Assembly: GCF_038237375.1 (NCBI RefSeq)
Contig: NZ_CP151273.1
Span: 682,001 to 746,000 of the forward strand
Source: Alcaligenes sp. SDU_A2
GTDB taxonomy: Bacteria; Pseudomonadota; Gammaproteobacteria; Burkholderiales; Burkholderiaceae_B
Reading direction: 5' to 3'
DNA: 64,000 bases
Within the stretch, counting starts at the first letter, position 1. Each line of letters opens with the position of its first letter. This document shows, one piece after another, positions 26,480 through 35,945 of this stretch. Under the pieces are notes generated by a model. That model had not been told where the DNA came from and ran no database searches. It saw only the letters and a list, made by a program, of their open reading frames with translations. Made by a program: the position numbers and the translations under genes.

Positions 26480-29317
26480 TCAGCCCGAGTTACGTAGACC
26501 GGCGGCAATGCCGTTGATGGTCAAGTGGATGACATGCTGTTTGTTGACGCCGTTGCGAATGGCTTTGCGGGCCTTGTCGCTTTGGGCGCGGTGGCGGCGC
26601 AACAGTTCCACCTGCAGGTGATTCAGTGGGTCGATATAGGCAAAGCGTTCGGCCAGCGCGTCCCGCAGCGCCTGATCATGTGCCAGCAGGTCATGGCCGG
26701 TCACCTGGCGGAACATTTCCACGGTCAGATGAAATTCGTGACGAATCTGCTTGAAGACGTGATCGCGCAGCGCCTCGTCTTTGACCAGACCGGCGTATTT
26801 GGCACCGATGTCCAGGTCCGTTTTGGCCAGTACCTGTTCCATATTGGACAGCAGCGTACGGAAGAAGGGCCAATTGGCGGCCATGTTCTGCAACTGTTCC
26901 AGGCGTTGCTGGCGGGTCAGGCCGTCGTCGGGCACGCCGTATTCCAGATAGCGGCTCAACGCCGTGCCCATGCCGTACCAGCCGGGGATGGGCAGGCGGC
27001 ATTGCGCCCAGGAAAAACTCCAGGGGATGGCGCGCAGATCCTCGATGCGTTGATTGGGCTTGCGGGACGAGGGCCGCGAACCGATGTTCAGGCCGGCAAT
27101 TTCCTGGATGGGCGTGGACTGGAAAAAATACTGGTCAAAATGCTCGGTGCCGTAGACCAGTTGGCGGTAGCTGTGGTGCGCCTGTTCGGACATCCAGGCC
27201 ATCGCCTGGCCGTAGGCGGCCAACTGCTCGTCGTCGCTGGGCTGGTTGTGATGGCGGTTGCCCAGGCTGGCTTCCAGTGTGGCGGCCACAAACAGTTCCA
27301 GGTGCCAGCGGCCGACGTCGGCATCTTTATATCGGCCCTGGATCATTTCGCCTTGCTCGGTCAGGCGGATTTGGCCGTTGACTGTGCCGGGTGGCTGCGC
27401 CAGGATGGCATCGAAGCTGGAGCCGCCGCCCCGGCCTACCGAGCCGCCTCGGCCGTGGAACAGGCGCAGGCGCACCTTGCGGCGCGCAAAGACCTGTGCA
27501 AATTCGCGCTCGGCGCGGTACAGCGTCCAGTTGGAGGTCAGGTAGCCGCCGTCCTTGTTGCTGTCCGAATAGCCCAGCATGACCTCTTGCACGCTGTCTT
27601 GCGCATGGCGCACGCGTTGGCGGATTTCGGGCATGTCCAGCCATTCCTGCATAATGCTGGGGCCGCGCTCCAGGTCGGGTATGGTTTCAAACAGCGGCAC
27701 GACCATCAGCCCTTGTTGATCCGGGTGGCTGGAGCCGGGTACGATCAGCCCGGTTTCCTGTTGCAGTACTAGCACTTCAAGCAGATCGCTCAGGGTTTCG
27801 GTGTGCGAGACAATGGTCTGCTCGATGGCGCGTGCGCCAAAGCGGCGGCGGCAGTCGGCGGCCTTGCGCAGAATGGCCAGTTCTTTTTCCGTTTCTTCGG
27901 AGTAGTGATACCAGGGCGATACCAGCGGACGGTGGTGTTGCAGTTCCGAGCGCAGCAGAGTGATGCGTTCTTGCTCGGACAGGTTGCGGTAGCTGACCAA
28001 TTCGCCGTTAAATTCGGTGCCGGCCACGCGAAACAGCTCGTCCAGCACACGCTCGTGTACATCCGAACTTTGACGCAGATCTAGCGTGGCCAGATGAAAG
28101 CCGAACACTTCCACTGCCTGGATCAACGCATTCAGGCGCAGGCCTGCGATGGCTCCGCCCTTGTGGTCGGCCAGGGAATCGGCAATGACTTGCAGGTCGG
28201 CCGCGAAATCTTGTGGCGCGGCATAGGGCTCGGCCGGGTAGGTGGGGCGGTCGGCCAGTTCGCGCCCAAGCAAGGTCTGGGCGGTGGCGGCCATGCGCGC
28301 ATATACATGGATGAAGCTGCGCCGGTAGGGTTCGTCCACCCGGTGTGGCGATGGGTCCTGGCTGCGTGCCGACAAGGCGGCCAGGTCTTTGCTGATGCGG
28401 CTCAGGCCATCGGATACGGAAATTTCGGTGCCCAGCAGGCGGATTTGTTCCAGGTAGTGGCGCAGCACGCAGGTGGCCTGGCGCATGACGGCCTGTTCCA
28501 CGGTGTCCGGCCCTACATTGGGGTTGCCGTCCCGGTCGCCGCCGATCCAGCTGCCCATGCGTAAAAAGGCGGGCAGGGGGCGTGTTTTCTGGTCCAGCAG
28601 GTTTTTGCGCGGCTTGTCCAGCAAACGGTCCAGATCGCTGTAGAGCTGGGGGATGGTGGGCAGGAAGGTGGAGCCATAGTAGGCCAGGGCATTGTCGATT
28701 TCGTCCAATACCGTCAGGCGGTGCTCGCGCAGCATGCGGGTCTGCCACAGCAGCGAGATCAGTCCGGTCAACTTTTCCTGGATGCGCGCGGTTTGGGATT
28801 CGTTGGCATCGTGATCCAGGCTGTGCAGTTCGGCGGCAATGGCCATGTGTACCGCCAGAGTGCTTTGACGCTGCACTTCCGTGGGGTGGGCCGTCAGCAC
28901 GGGCATCACGCAGGCTTCTTGCAGATAGCGGCGGATCTTGCGGGCGCTCAGGCCCTCGTCCATCAGGGTCTGGATGGCGTGCTGCAGGCTGCCTGGCAAC
29001 TGTTCCGGGTTGTGCTCCAGACGGCGGCGGTTCTGGTCGCGGTCCTCGGCAATATTGGACAGGTGCAAAAAGTAGGCAAAGGCGCGCGCCACTGTGCGGG
29101 CCTGCGTGTCGCTGAGCGTGGGAATGTCCTGTTCCAGAATGCGTGCCTGCCGCGGATCGTGTTCGCGCCGAAAGCCGACAGCGGCCCGGCGCAGGGCTTC
29201 GATCAAAGTAAAAGTGGCCTTTCCTTCGCTGTCCCGGATGACTTCGCCCAGGGCCTTGCCCAGAAAGCGGATGTCCTGGCGAAGCAGGTTGGAAAGGTCA
29301 GGCGCGGCCTGCGGCAT
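26480..29317 (-). CDS. ppc: Phosphoenolpyruvate carboxylase
   Basis: Anaplerotic enzyme that makes oxaloacetate from PEP and bicarbonate. The 945-residue product shows the catalytic His144 in VLTAHPTEVQRQS, the glycine-rich HGRGGSVGRGGG near 580, the FKDADVGRWHLELFVAATLEAS region and the C-terminal NGIAAGLRNSG (usual ending -RNTG). It is full length compared with the family. It is transcribed away from ilvD; the 160-base divergent gap holds AT-rich promoter-like sequence (29430-29465). Allosteric control by acetyl-CoA/aspartate is family knowledge. Confidence 0.97.
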   Translation of the reverse strand: MPQAAPDLSNLLRQDIRFLGKALGEVIRDSEGKATFTLIEALRRAAVGFRREHDPRQARILEQDIPTLSDTQARTVARAFAYFLHLSNIAEDRDQNRRRLEHNPEQLPGSLQHAIQTLMDEGLSARKIRRYLQEACVMPVLTAHPTEVQRQSTLAVHMAIAAELHSLDHDANESQTARIQEKLTGLISLLWQTRMLREHRLTVLDEIDNALAYYGSTFLPTIPQLYSDLDRLLDKPRKNLLDQKTRPLPAFLRMGSWIGGDRDGNPNVGPDTVEQAVMRQATCVLRHYLEQIRLLGTEISVSDGLSRISKDLAALSARSQDPSPHRVDEPYRRSFIHVYARMAATAQTLLGRELADRPTYPAEPYAAPQDFAADLQVIADSLADHKGGAIAGLRLNALIQAVEVFGFHLATLDLRQSSDVHERVLDELFRVAGTEFNGELVSYRNLSEQERITLLRSELQHHRPLVSPWYHYSEETEKELAILRKAADCRRRFGARAIEQTIVSHTETLSDLLEVLVLQQETGLIVPGSSHPDQQGLMVVPLFETIPDLERGPSIMQEWLDMPEIRQRVRHAQDSVQEVMLGYSDSNKDGGYLTSNWTLYRAEREFAQVFARRKVRLRLFHGRGGSVGRGGGSSFDAILAQPPGTVNGQIRLTEQGEMIQGRYKDADVGRWHLELFVAATLEASLGNRHHNQPSDDEQLAAYGQAMAWMSEQAHHSYRQLVYGTEHFDQYFFQSTPIQEIAGLNIGSRPSSRKPNQRIEDLRAIPWSFSWAQCRLPIPGWYGMGTALSRYLEYGVPDDGLTRQQRLEQLQNMAANWPFFRTLLSNMEQVLAKTDLDIGAKYAGLVKDEALRDHVFKQIRHEFHLTVEMFRQVTGHDLLAHDQALRDALAERFAYIDPLNHLQVELLRRHRAQSDKARKAIRNGVNKQHVIHLTINGIAAGLRNSG

Positions 29318-29479
29318 GGTACGTCTCCTGAAAATAGGTGGGTTTTACGGCATACGGGCAGGGACCGTGCGCCGCAAAGGGGCGCACGGTATGATGATCA
29401 CCAGGGTCCGAAGCGCACAAAGCGGCGACGGACGATTATGATAGCTATCTTTACATAGTTTTTTGTCCAGAGAACAGTC

Positions 29480-31339
29480 ATGCCTCAATATCGCTCCCGC
29501 ACGTCGACCCACGGTCGCAATATGGCCGGTGCGCGTGCCCTGTGGCGCGCCACCGGTATGAAAGACGACGATTTTTCCAAACCCATTATTGCGGTGGTCA
29601 ATTCGTTTACGCAGTTCGTACCCGGTCACGTACACCTGAAAGACATGGGGCAACTGGTCGCCCGCCAGATCGAGGCGGCCGGCGGCGTGGCCAAGGAATT
29701 CAACACCATTGCCGTGGACGACGGTATTGCGATGGGGCACGGCGGCATGCTGTATTCGCTGCCTTCGCGCGAACTGATCGCCGATTCGGTCGAATACATG
29801 GTCAATGCGCACTGCGCCGATGCGATGGTGTGTATCTCCAACTGCGACAAAATTACCCCCGGCATGCTCATGGCCGCGCTGCGCCTGAACATTCCCGTGG
29901 TCTTTGTGTCGGGCGGCCCGATGGAAGCGGGCAAGGTGTATTCGCCGGACGGCAAGACCGTGGTGCAAAAACTAGACCTGGTGGACGCCATGATCCAGGC
30001 GGCCGACCCCAATATTTCCGACGAACAGGCCGAAACCGTCGAGCGCAGCGCCTGTCCTACCTGTGGTTCGTGCTCGGGCATGTTCACGGCCAATTCCATG
30101 AACTGCCTGACCGAAGCCTTGGGCCTGTCCCTGCCCGGCAATGGTTCCATCGTGGCCACCCATGCGCGCCGTCAGGGTCTGTTCGAACGCGCCGGCAGCC
30201 TGGTCGTGGATCTGGCCAAACGGTACTACGAACAAGACGACGAGTCCGTGCTGCCGCGCAATATCGCCAATTTTGGCGCATTTGAAAACGCCATGACCCT
30301 GGATGTGGCGATGGGCGGCTCCACCAACACGGTGCTGCACCTGCTGGCCGCCGCGCAGGAAGCCGGCGTGGCTTTTACCATGGCCGACATCGACCGTATT
30401 TCGCGGCGCGTGCCTTGCCTGTGCAAAGTGGCACCGGCCACCCCCGAATACCACATGGAAGACGTACACCGCGCCGGCGGCATCATGGCCATCTTGGCCG
30501 AACTGGGCCGGGCCGGACTGCTGAATCTGGATGCGGGTAATGTGCACAGCGGCACGCTGCGCGAGGCCATCAAGCGTTGGGACATCATGGGCGAGAACGT
30601 CAAGGCTGTCAGCGATTTTTATCGCGCCTCGCCCGGCGGCATTCCGACTCAAGTGGCCTTCAGTCAGGATCGTTACTACGAAACCCTGGACACTGACCGC
30701 GCCAAAGGCTGCATCCGCGACAAGGCCAATGCCTACTCGCAGGACGGTGGCCTGGCTGTGCTGTACGGCAATCTGGCGATCAACGGCTGCATCGTCAAGA
30801 CGGCGGGCGTGGATGAAAGCATCCTGACCTTTACCGGCACCGCCCGCGTCTACGAAAGCCAGGATGACTCGGTCAAAGCCATTCTGGATGGCGTCGTCAA
30901 GGCCGGCGATGTGGTCATCATCCGCTACGAAGGCCCCAAGGGCGGCCCTGGCATGCAGGAAATGCTCTACCCCACGTCCTATCTGAAATCGATGGGCCTG
31001 GGCAAAAGCTCTGCCTTGCTGACCGATGGCCGTTTTTCGGGCGGTTCTTCGGGGCTGGTTATCGGCCACGCTTCGCCCGAAGCGGCCGAAGGCGGCAATA
31101 TCGCCCTGGTGCAGGATGGCGACACTATCGAGATCGACATCCCCAACCGTCGCATCCATTTGGCCATTTCCGACGAAGAGCTGGCGGCCCGCCGTACCGA
31201 AATGCAGTCGCGCGGTGCCAAGGCCTGGAAACCGGTCAACCGCGAACGCGTCGTCTCGCAAGCCCTGAAGGCGTATGCCGCATTGGCAACATCGGCCGAC
31301 CGTGGCGCGGTGCGCGACGTCTCGCAGTTGGATCGGTAA
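29480..31339 (+). CDS. ilvD: Dihydroxy-acid dehydratase
   Basis: Iron-sulfur enzyme of valine, isoleucine and pantothenate synthesis. The 619-residue product has the cluster cysteines C122 ([11 protein letters not shown]) and C192/C195/C198 ([12 protein letters not shown]). It also has the [11 protein letters not shown] motif and the GGRFSGG-like [15 protein letters not shown] near the C-terminus. The RBS is GAGAA upstream of the ATG at 29480. A strong terminator follows, so it is probably monocistronic. Confidence 0.97.
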   Translation: MPQYRSRTSTHGRNMAGARALWRATGMKDDDFSKPIIAVVNSFTQFVPGHVHLKDMGQLVARQIEAAGGVAKEFNTIAVDDGIAMGHGGMLYSLPSRELIADSVEYMVNAHCADAMVCISNCDKITPGMLMAALRLNIPVVFVSGGPMEAGKVYSPDGKTVVQKLDLVDAMIQAADPNISDEQAETVERSACPTCGSCSGMFTANSMNCLTEALGLSLPGNGSIVATHARRQGLFERAGSLVVDLAKRYYEQDDESVLPRNIANFGAFENAMTLDVAMGGSTNTVLHLLAAAQEAGVAFTMADIDRISRRVPCLCKVAPATPEYHMEDVHRAGGIMAILAELGRAGLLNLDAGNVHSGTLREAIKRWDIMGENVKAVSDFYRASPGGIPTQVAFSQDRYYETLDTDRAKGCIRDKANAYSQDGGLAVLYGNLAINGCIVKTAGVDESILTFTGTARVYESQDDSVKAILDGVVKAGDVVIIRYEGPKGGPGMQEMLYPTSYLKSMGLGKSSALLTDGRFSGGSSGLVIGHASPEAAEGGNIALVQDGDTIEIDIPNRRIHLAISDEELAARRTEMQSRGAKAWKPVNRERVVSQALKAYAALATSADRGAVRDVSQLDR

Positions 31340-31363
31340 GGCGCATTAGCCAATTGCCACATA

Positions 31364-31395
31364 ACCCATCGCATCGACCGTGCGATGGGTTTTTT
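31364..31395 (+). terminator. Rho-independent terminator of ilvD
   Basis: Perfect stem ACCCATCGCA (31364-31373) / TGCGATGGGT (31381-31390) with a seven-base loop and a T6 tail. Confidence 0.9.
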
Positions 31396-31465
31396 CTTGT
31401 CCTGCGACGGCAGGCCAGTCCTTTACAATACAGACATCCTTCACTTTGCTGCGAGAGCCTGCGCC

Positions 31466-32293
31466 ATGACCGATGATCAACGCGCCCTGCAACACCGTAT
31501 CCGTGCCGAACTGGGCCTGACCGACGCTTTCGATGTGGATCAGGAAATTGCCCGCCGAGTGGACTTTCTGGCGGCGTACCTGCAGCGTACCGGCTGCCGC
31601 AGCCTGGTGCTGGGTATTAGCGGCGGGGTGGATTCGCTGGCGGCCGGTTGCCTGTCGCAGCGTGCTGTCGAACAGGCGCGTCGGCAAGGCCATCAGGCGA
31701 CGTTTTTTGCCGTGCGGCTGCCGTATGGCCAGCAGGCCGATGAAAGTGATGCACAGAGCGGCTTAGGTGTCATCCGGCCCGATCACTTGCTGACCGTCAA
31801 CGTCAAACCAGCCACCGATGCCATGCTGGATCAGCTACTGGCTTCCGGACTGCAATTTCGCGATGCGGCGCATCAAGACTTTTTAGTGGGCAATATCAAA
31901 GCGCGTCAGCGCATGATCGCGCAGTACGCCATTGCCGGAGCCCATGCAGGGCTGGTGGTTGGAACCGACCATGCCGCCGAGGCCCTGATGGGCTTTTTCA
32001 CCAAATTCGGCGATGGTGCAGCCGACATTACCCCTTTGGCGGGGCTGAACAAGCGGCGCGTGCGCGCCCTGGCGGCCGCAATGGATGCGCCGCATGCGCT
32101 GGTCTATAAAGTGCCGACCGCCGACCTGGAAAGCCTGACCCCCTTAAAGCCGGACGAAGATGCTTTTGGGGTCAGCTACGAGCAGATCGACGATTTTCTG
32201 GAAGGCAAGGACGTGGGGCAGGATGCCTTGCAGATCATTTTGCGCACCTATCAGGCTTCTGCGCATAAACGGGCCTTGCCCGTTGCGCCTTAG
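31466..32293 (+). CDS. nadE: Ammonia-dependent NAD(+) synthetase
   Basis: Final step of NAD synthesis: ATP-dependent amidation of deamido-NAD. I chose the ATG at 31466, giving 275 residues, the short NH3-dependent form without a glutaminase domain. The ATP pyrophosphatase P-loop GISGGVDS is at 50-57, and VGTDHAAEALMGFFTKFGDGAADITPLAGLNK is the conserved deamido-NAD/ATP site. The C-terminal KPDEDAFGVSYEQIDDFLEGK follows E. coli NadE. The frame is open upstream through the ilvD terminator, but that part is not coding. Confidence 0.95.
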   Translation: MTDDQRALQHRIRAELGLTDAFDVDQEIARRVDFLAAYLQRTGCRSLVLGISGGVDSLAAGCLSQRAVEQARRQGHQATFFAVRLPYGQQADESDAQSGLGVIRPDHLLTVNVKPATDAMLDQLLASGLQFRDAAHQDFLVGNIKARQRMIAQYAIAGAHAGLVVGTDHAAEALMGFFTKFGDGAADITPLAGLNKRRVRALAAAMDAPHALVYKVPTADLESLTPLKPDEDAFGVSYEQIDDFLEGKDVGQDALQIILRTYQASAHKRALPVAP

Positions 32294-32530
32294 CATCCAT
32301 TGTCGATAAGGTACTTGCTTAGGCGAGTTCAGGGCTGATGTGCCCAGGCTTTGGCTTGCGGGTGCCTTTGTTATGGTCGCCGGGCTGGATTCAAACGGGT
32401 GCAGGCGTAGAATAGTTCCCGCTCTTCTATAAAAAACGGGTATTCGACCTGTTTCTGTCATGCTATCGTCAAACGCGTTTCGGGCACCGGCCCACGCCCT
32501 GTCAATCGGACTCGAGGGTCTTCACGCTTT

Positions 32531-33607
32531 ATGCAACCCGTCTTACCTGCATTTCTGATCGCCCGTTGGCTGCTGTTGCTGTTGCTTGCGGCCGGCGTTT
32601 ACTTTCTAAGCGGTTTTCTGGTGCCCGTGCTGGCCGCCCTGATCATCGGCCTGGCCAGTTGGCCCTTGTACAAACGGCTGGTGGGGCGCTGCAATGGCCG
32701 CACGGTAATGGCGGCCAGTATTGCGCTGGTCATCATTACCCTGGTGCTGATTGTGCCGTTATCGCTGGCACTGTCCTTTGCCATACAGGAAGCCGGCAGC
32801 TTCATTACCTGGGCCTTGGCGGCTAACCGCTACGGTACGCCCACACCCGACTGGATCAAGGCCATGCCGCTGATCGGCCAGCGCCTGACCGAATATTGGC
32901 AGACTTATCTGGGCGAACCCCATGCCTTGGGCGAAATGGTGGAAATCGTCAGCGGTCAGCATCTGGGCAATATTTACCGCATGGTTCTGTCGGCGACCGG
33001 CAATGTGTTCCACCTACTGTTGACCGTGCTGTTCATGCTGATCACTCTGTTCTTTATTTTCAAAGACGGCGACCGCTTGCTGGGGCAACTGGACATCGTG
33101 GGCGAACGCATCCTGCCGGGGCGCTGGCAGCGTTTTTCGCGCGTCGTCCCCGCCACCGTTAACTCCACCGTCACCGGCATGGGCTTGATTGCGCTAGGCG
33201 AAGGCGTGGTTCTGGGCATTGCTTACTGGGTGGCCGGCGTGCCATCGCCTGTGCTGCTAGGCGTTATTACCGGCTTCATGGCCTTGATTCCAGGCGGCGC
33301 GCCCCTGTCCTTCACCCTGGTGTCCTTGTATCTGGTGGGCTCCGGCCATCTGGTGGCCGGCGTGGGCCTGTTCCTGTGGGGCTCCATCGAGCTGTTCATC
33401 GTGGACAAGACACTGCGCCCGCGCCTGGTGGGCGGCCCCGTCAAACTGCCGTTCTTGCCCACCTTCTTTGGACTGGTCGGCGGCGTGCAGACAATGGGCT
33501 TGGTGGGCCTGTTCATCGGCCCGGTGCTGATGGCCCTGCTGGTCGCCATCTGGCGGGAATGGATACGCAACAGCGACGTCGCCCACCCGCCCGTGGAAGT
33601 CGGCTAA
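32531..33607 (+). CDS. AI-2E family transporter / YdiK-like permease
   Basis: A 358-residue membrane protein of the AI-2 exporter (TqsA/YdiK/PerM) superfamily. It has about eight hydrophobic segments; the central soluble stretch (about 95-150) and the C-terminal PVLLGVITGFMALIPGGAPLSF and VGGPVKLPFLPTFFGLVGGVQTMGLVGLFIGPVLMALL blocks are family hallmarks. Substrate is unknown, and quorum-signal export should not be assumed. The 237-base upstream gap holds no gene. A hairpin terminator follows before the tRNA gene. Confidence 0.87.
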   Translation: MQPVLPAFLIARWLLLLLLAAGVYFLSGFLVPVLAALIIGLASWPLYKRLVGRCNGRTVMAASIALVIITLVLIVPLSLALSFAIQEAGSFITWALAANRYGTPTPDWIKAMPLIGQRLTEYWQTYLGEPHALGEMVEIVSGQHLGNIYRMVLSATGNVFHLLLTVLFMLITLFFIFKDGDRLLGQLDIVGERILPGRWQRFSRVVPATVNSTVTGMGLIALGEGVVLGIAYWVAGVPSPVLLGVITGFMALIPGGAPLSFTLVSLYLVGSGHLVAGVGLFLWGSIELFIVDKTLRPRLVGGPVKLPFLPTFFGLVGGVQTMGLVGLFIGPVLMALLVAIWREWIRNSDVAHPPVEVG

Positions 33608-33651
33608 GCCCAAGCGCGGTCAATCAAGGTCAATCGCATCCCCAAGCCCCC

Positions 33652-33677
33652 AAGCCCGGCCCCAGCGCCGGGCTTTT
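33652..33677 (+). terminator. Rho-independent terminator after the AI-2E family gene
   Basis: Stem AAGCCCGGC (33652-33660) / GCCGGGCTT (33667-33675) followed by a short T run, 45 bases after the stop. Confidence 0.75.
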
Positions 33678-33752
33678 ACATAGGGCAGCAGGGTGCCTAC
33701 AAGCCACAACGCGGCGCAGAATCTCCAGCTGTAATAAAAAGCACACAGCGCT

Positions 33753-33783
33753 TGTCAAAACAGATCAAAATCTGCGTATAATA
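33753..33783 (+). promoter_or_regulatory. Predicted tRNA-Leu promoter
   Basis: TTGTCA (33753-33758) and a perfect TATAAT (33778-33783) with a 19-base spacer, 46 bases upstream of the mature tRNA. The spacing is a little long but both hexamers are strong. Confidence 0.6.
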
Positions 33784-33828
33784 ATAATCTTTCCCGACCA
33801 CACCTGAACCTTTCAGGTGCCACACGAA

Positions 33829-33913
33829 GCCCGGGTGGTGAAATTGGTAGACGCAGGGGACTCAAAATCCCCCGCCGCAAGGCGTGCCGGTTCGATTCCG
33901 GCCCCGGGCACCA
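33829..33913 (+). tRNA. tRNA-Leu (anticodon CAA)
   Basis: An 85-base class II tRNA with encoded CCA. The acceptor stem GCCCGGG pairs with CCCGGGC (33903-33909). The D-arm region GTGGTGAAATTGGTAGACGC is followed by an anticodon stem GGGGA/TCCCC with loop CTCAAAA (anticodon CAA, reading UUG). A long variable arm and GGTTCGATTCC T-arm complete it. A genomic island is inserted at its 3' half; the direct-repeat copy begins in the anticodon loop. Confidence 0.95.
33862..33880. other. Left attachment core (attL) in tRNA-Leu
   Basis: 19 bases from the anticodon loop into the variable arm, identical to 41321-41339. Integration restores the tRNA at this side. Confidence 0.8.
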
Positions 33914-33962
33914 CTCAAAAATCCCTAGTGTTCACAAGCACTTAGCGCGATTCAAGTCATAG

Positions 33963-33981
33963 CCCCAGTACTGGGGGATTT
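33963..33981 (+). terminator. Probable terminator after tRNA-Leu
   Basis: Perfect palindrome CCCCAGTACTGGGG (33963-33976) followed by GATTTTC, 50 bases after the tRNA. It lies inside the island, so it would have been supplied by the insertion. Confidence 0.5.
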
Positions 33982-34048
33982 TCTTAAAAGTTCGCTTAGG
34001 TACAGTTTCGGTACACTGACGCAGCGCAATGCGTTCGACGGAGCATGT

Positions 34049-34783
34049 ATGGCGACGATTGTTAAGACACCCTCTGGCACTTGGAAAGCACTCATTCGAA
34101 AGACGGGTTGGCCCCCTGTAGCCAAAACCTTTCGTACCAAGCGCGATGCCGAAGATTGGTCTCGCCGCACTGAAGATGAAATGGTGCGTGGTGTTTACAT
34201 TCAGCGAGCCCCCGCTGAGCGCATGACGGTAGCCACGGCACTCAAGCGTTACCTGAAAGAGGTAACTCCTACCAAGCGTCCCTCTACGCAAGTTGGCGAG
34301 CACAAGAAAGCTCAAACCATTATCAATCACCTTGGCAAGTATTCTCTTGCTGCGCTCTCACCTGACATCATTGCTGACTTCCGAGATATGCGTCTCGCAG
34401 GTGATGAAGATGCCAAGGGGATACGTAAGCCGAGAAGCAACAACACGGTACGGCTGGAACTAGCTCTGTTGGGGCACTTATTTACGATTGCCATCAAAGA
34501 GTGGGGCATCGGCCTACCTACCAACCCAGTTGCCAATATTCGACGCCCCGCGCCTGGGGCTGGTCGTAATCGTCGATTGACCCCAGACGAGCAGAAACGC
34601 CTCCTAGTGACCGCAGACAGACATTCCAACCCCATGTTCGGATGGATCGTCAGAATCGCCGTAGAGACCAGTATGCGCTTGTCAGAGATCACAATGTGGA
34701 ACCTAGCGTATCGGCGACACGTAATGCAGAACATGGGCAAAAACTGGGGGCCGGCCACAGGCGGCTCAGTCAAAGGTGAATAG
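34049..34783 (+). pseudogene. Phage-type integrase, truncated before the catalytic C-terminus
   Basis: A 244-residue N-terminal part of a tyrosine integrase adjacent to its tRNA target. It has an AP2-like/arm-binding N-terminus (GTWKALIRKTGWPPVAKTFRTKRDAEDWSR), a core-binding domain (RLELALLGHLFTIAIKEWGI), and the first catalytic Arg box ETSMRLSEIT near residue 213. There the similarity ends: the frame reads WNLAYRRHVMQNMGKNWGPATGGSVKGE and stops, so the Lys, H-x-x-R, His and Tyr of the active site are missing. Full integrases of this type have about 330-400 residues. It is therefore almost certainly inactive as an integrase. Confidence 0.85.
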
Positions 34784-35470
34784 CCTGCCATCTGCCCCTG
34801 CATTGGCCTCGCTTTCGGCGAGGCCCTTTCATTTCTAGCGGCAAATCTCCGCGCTTCGCTTGGGCAACCTCTTCGGTTGCATCCCGCGTCCGATCTTGCC
34901 GGACTTGCTGCGGGGGCAGGCCCGGCGGCTTCGCCTTGTTCCTACCCCTTACCACAGGTTGCATGGCGTCCAGATGGGTCAAGGGTGAAGGCTGCGCCCG
35001 GCATCCTCACCCGTTCCCTACGCTTTGCTTCGGGCTGCGGCCTCCGGTCCCGCCCTTGACACCTCTTCCAGCCAGAATCATCACCTACATGTCCAATCGC
35101 GCCATAGACAGCGCGGATGACGGGTCAAGGGGTTGGTGCGGCCCGAAGCCCTATGGGCGAGGACACGGCCCCTTGACGCGGCAGGAGTGCTCACACGCTG
35201 CGCCCGGGGGGAGGTGTTTAGGGCCATCGGCCCGTAACTCCTGCCCCCGAGGTCCCGCCGGCGAGGGTGGAGAGTCCAGAGAGGCAAAGCCTCTTTGGGA
35301 AGTACGCTCACCAATGGAAGCCCGTATAGCTGTTAATCGGGAAGACCTATTGATAGGCAGAAAAACAAGACAATTTCTGCGTGAAGTCTTATTTGCTGGT
35401 TTTCCCTACAAATTACCAAAAAAATCCTACACCTTGTAAAATAACGTTACCTAAAGCACGGGAGACAACC
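34784..35470. other. Non-coding region with nested inverted repeats
   Basis: No supported gene. It begins with a terminator-like stem GGCCTCGC-TTTC-GGCGAGGCC (34807-34826). It then holds several long-range inverted repeats: GGGTCAAGGG (about 34976) with CCCTTGAC (about 35054), GTCAAGGGG (about 35123) with CCCCTTGAC (about 35170), and CAGGAGT (about 35183) with ACTCCTG (about 35238). The GC-rich style differs from the AT-rich cargo that follows and recalls conserved non-coding parts of integrative elements. Function unknown. Confidence 0.45.
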
Positions 35471-35695
35471 ATGGCTGAGATCGGCTCGCGCGAAACGGAA
35501 CTAATTAAAACGATATCCGGTGCTGAGCGCGACCGGCGTGTAGCGGCCGTCAATTACGCACGCTCATCAGTCGGTTTGGAGGGATTCTCGCTCAGTGCAG
35601 CAGATGAAGAACATGCTCAACGGTTCATCAACGGGGACATTGACCTCGAAGAATTTGTGCAACCGCGGAGTGCCTTGGTAAGCCCAAAAGCTTAG
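35471..35695 (+). CDS. VbhA-family antitoxin, without an intact Fic toxin partner
   Basis: A 74-residue protein starting MAEIGSRETELIKTISGAERDRRVAAVNYARSS. The VbhA/class I Fic-antitoxin pattern is clear: a helix with R..AV..A..SV.LEGF.LS..DE.HA.RFI.GDIDLEEFV. GGGAGA precedes the ATG. In known modules such an antitoxin blocks a Fic AMP-transferase encoded just downstream. Here the next 250 bases have only a very short frame (MTKKL-stop at 35697) and no Fic motif (HPFxxGNG), so the toxin gene appears to be lost. Confidence 0.7.
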   Translation: MAEIGSRETELIKTISGAERDRRVAAVNYARSSVGLEGFSLSAADEEHAQRFINGDIDLEEFVQPRSALVSPKA

Positions 35696-35945
35696 TCATG
35701 ACGAAGAAATTATAGGTGGTTGAAGCTAGTGCAGGATAGGCTGTCGCCGGGTTTCGTTGCACACTGCCCTCCCAAAAGAATACAAACCAGCGCAGGGAGA
35801 GCTTTATCTTGCGAGAAAATGGATACGTAGCTCGGATTCGAACCGTCTCAAGAAATTCGGTTTAGTCAAACGTCAGAGAACTGGCCCGGATGTTTAATAC
35901 CGGCCCATTAAATCTTAAGTAAAGCTGGCCGATTGGAACTGAAGT

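Noticed and set aside
35696-35945. Fic toxin gene after the VbhA antitoxin
   Set aside because: No HPFxxGNG-type motif in any frame; the only start reads MTKKL then stop.
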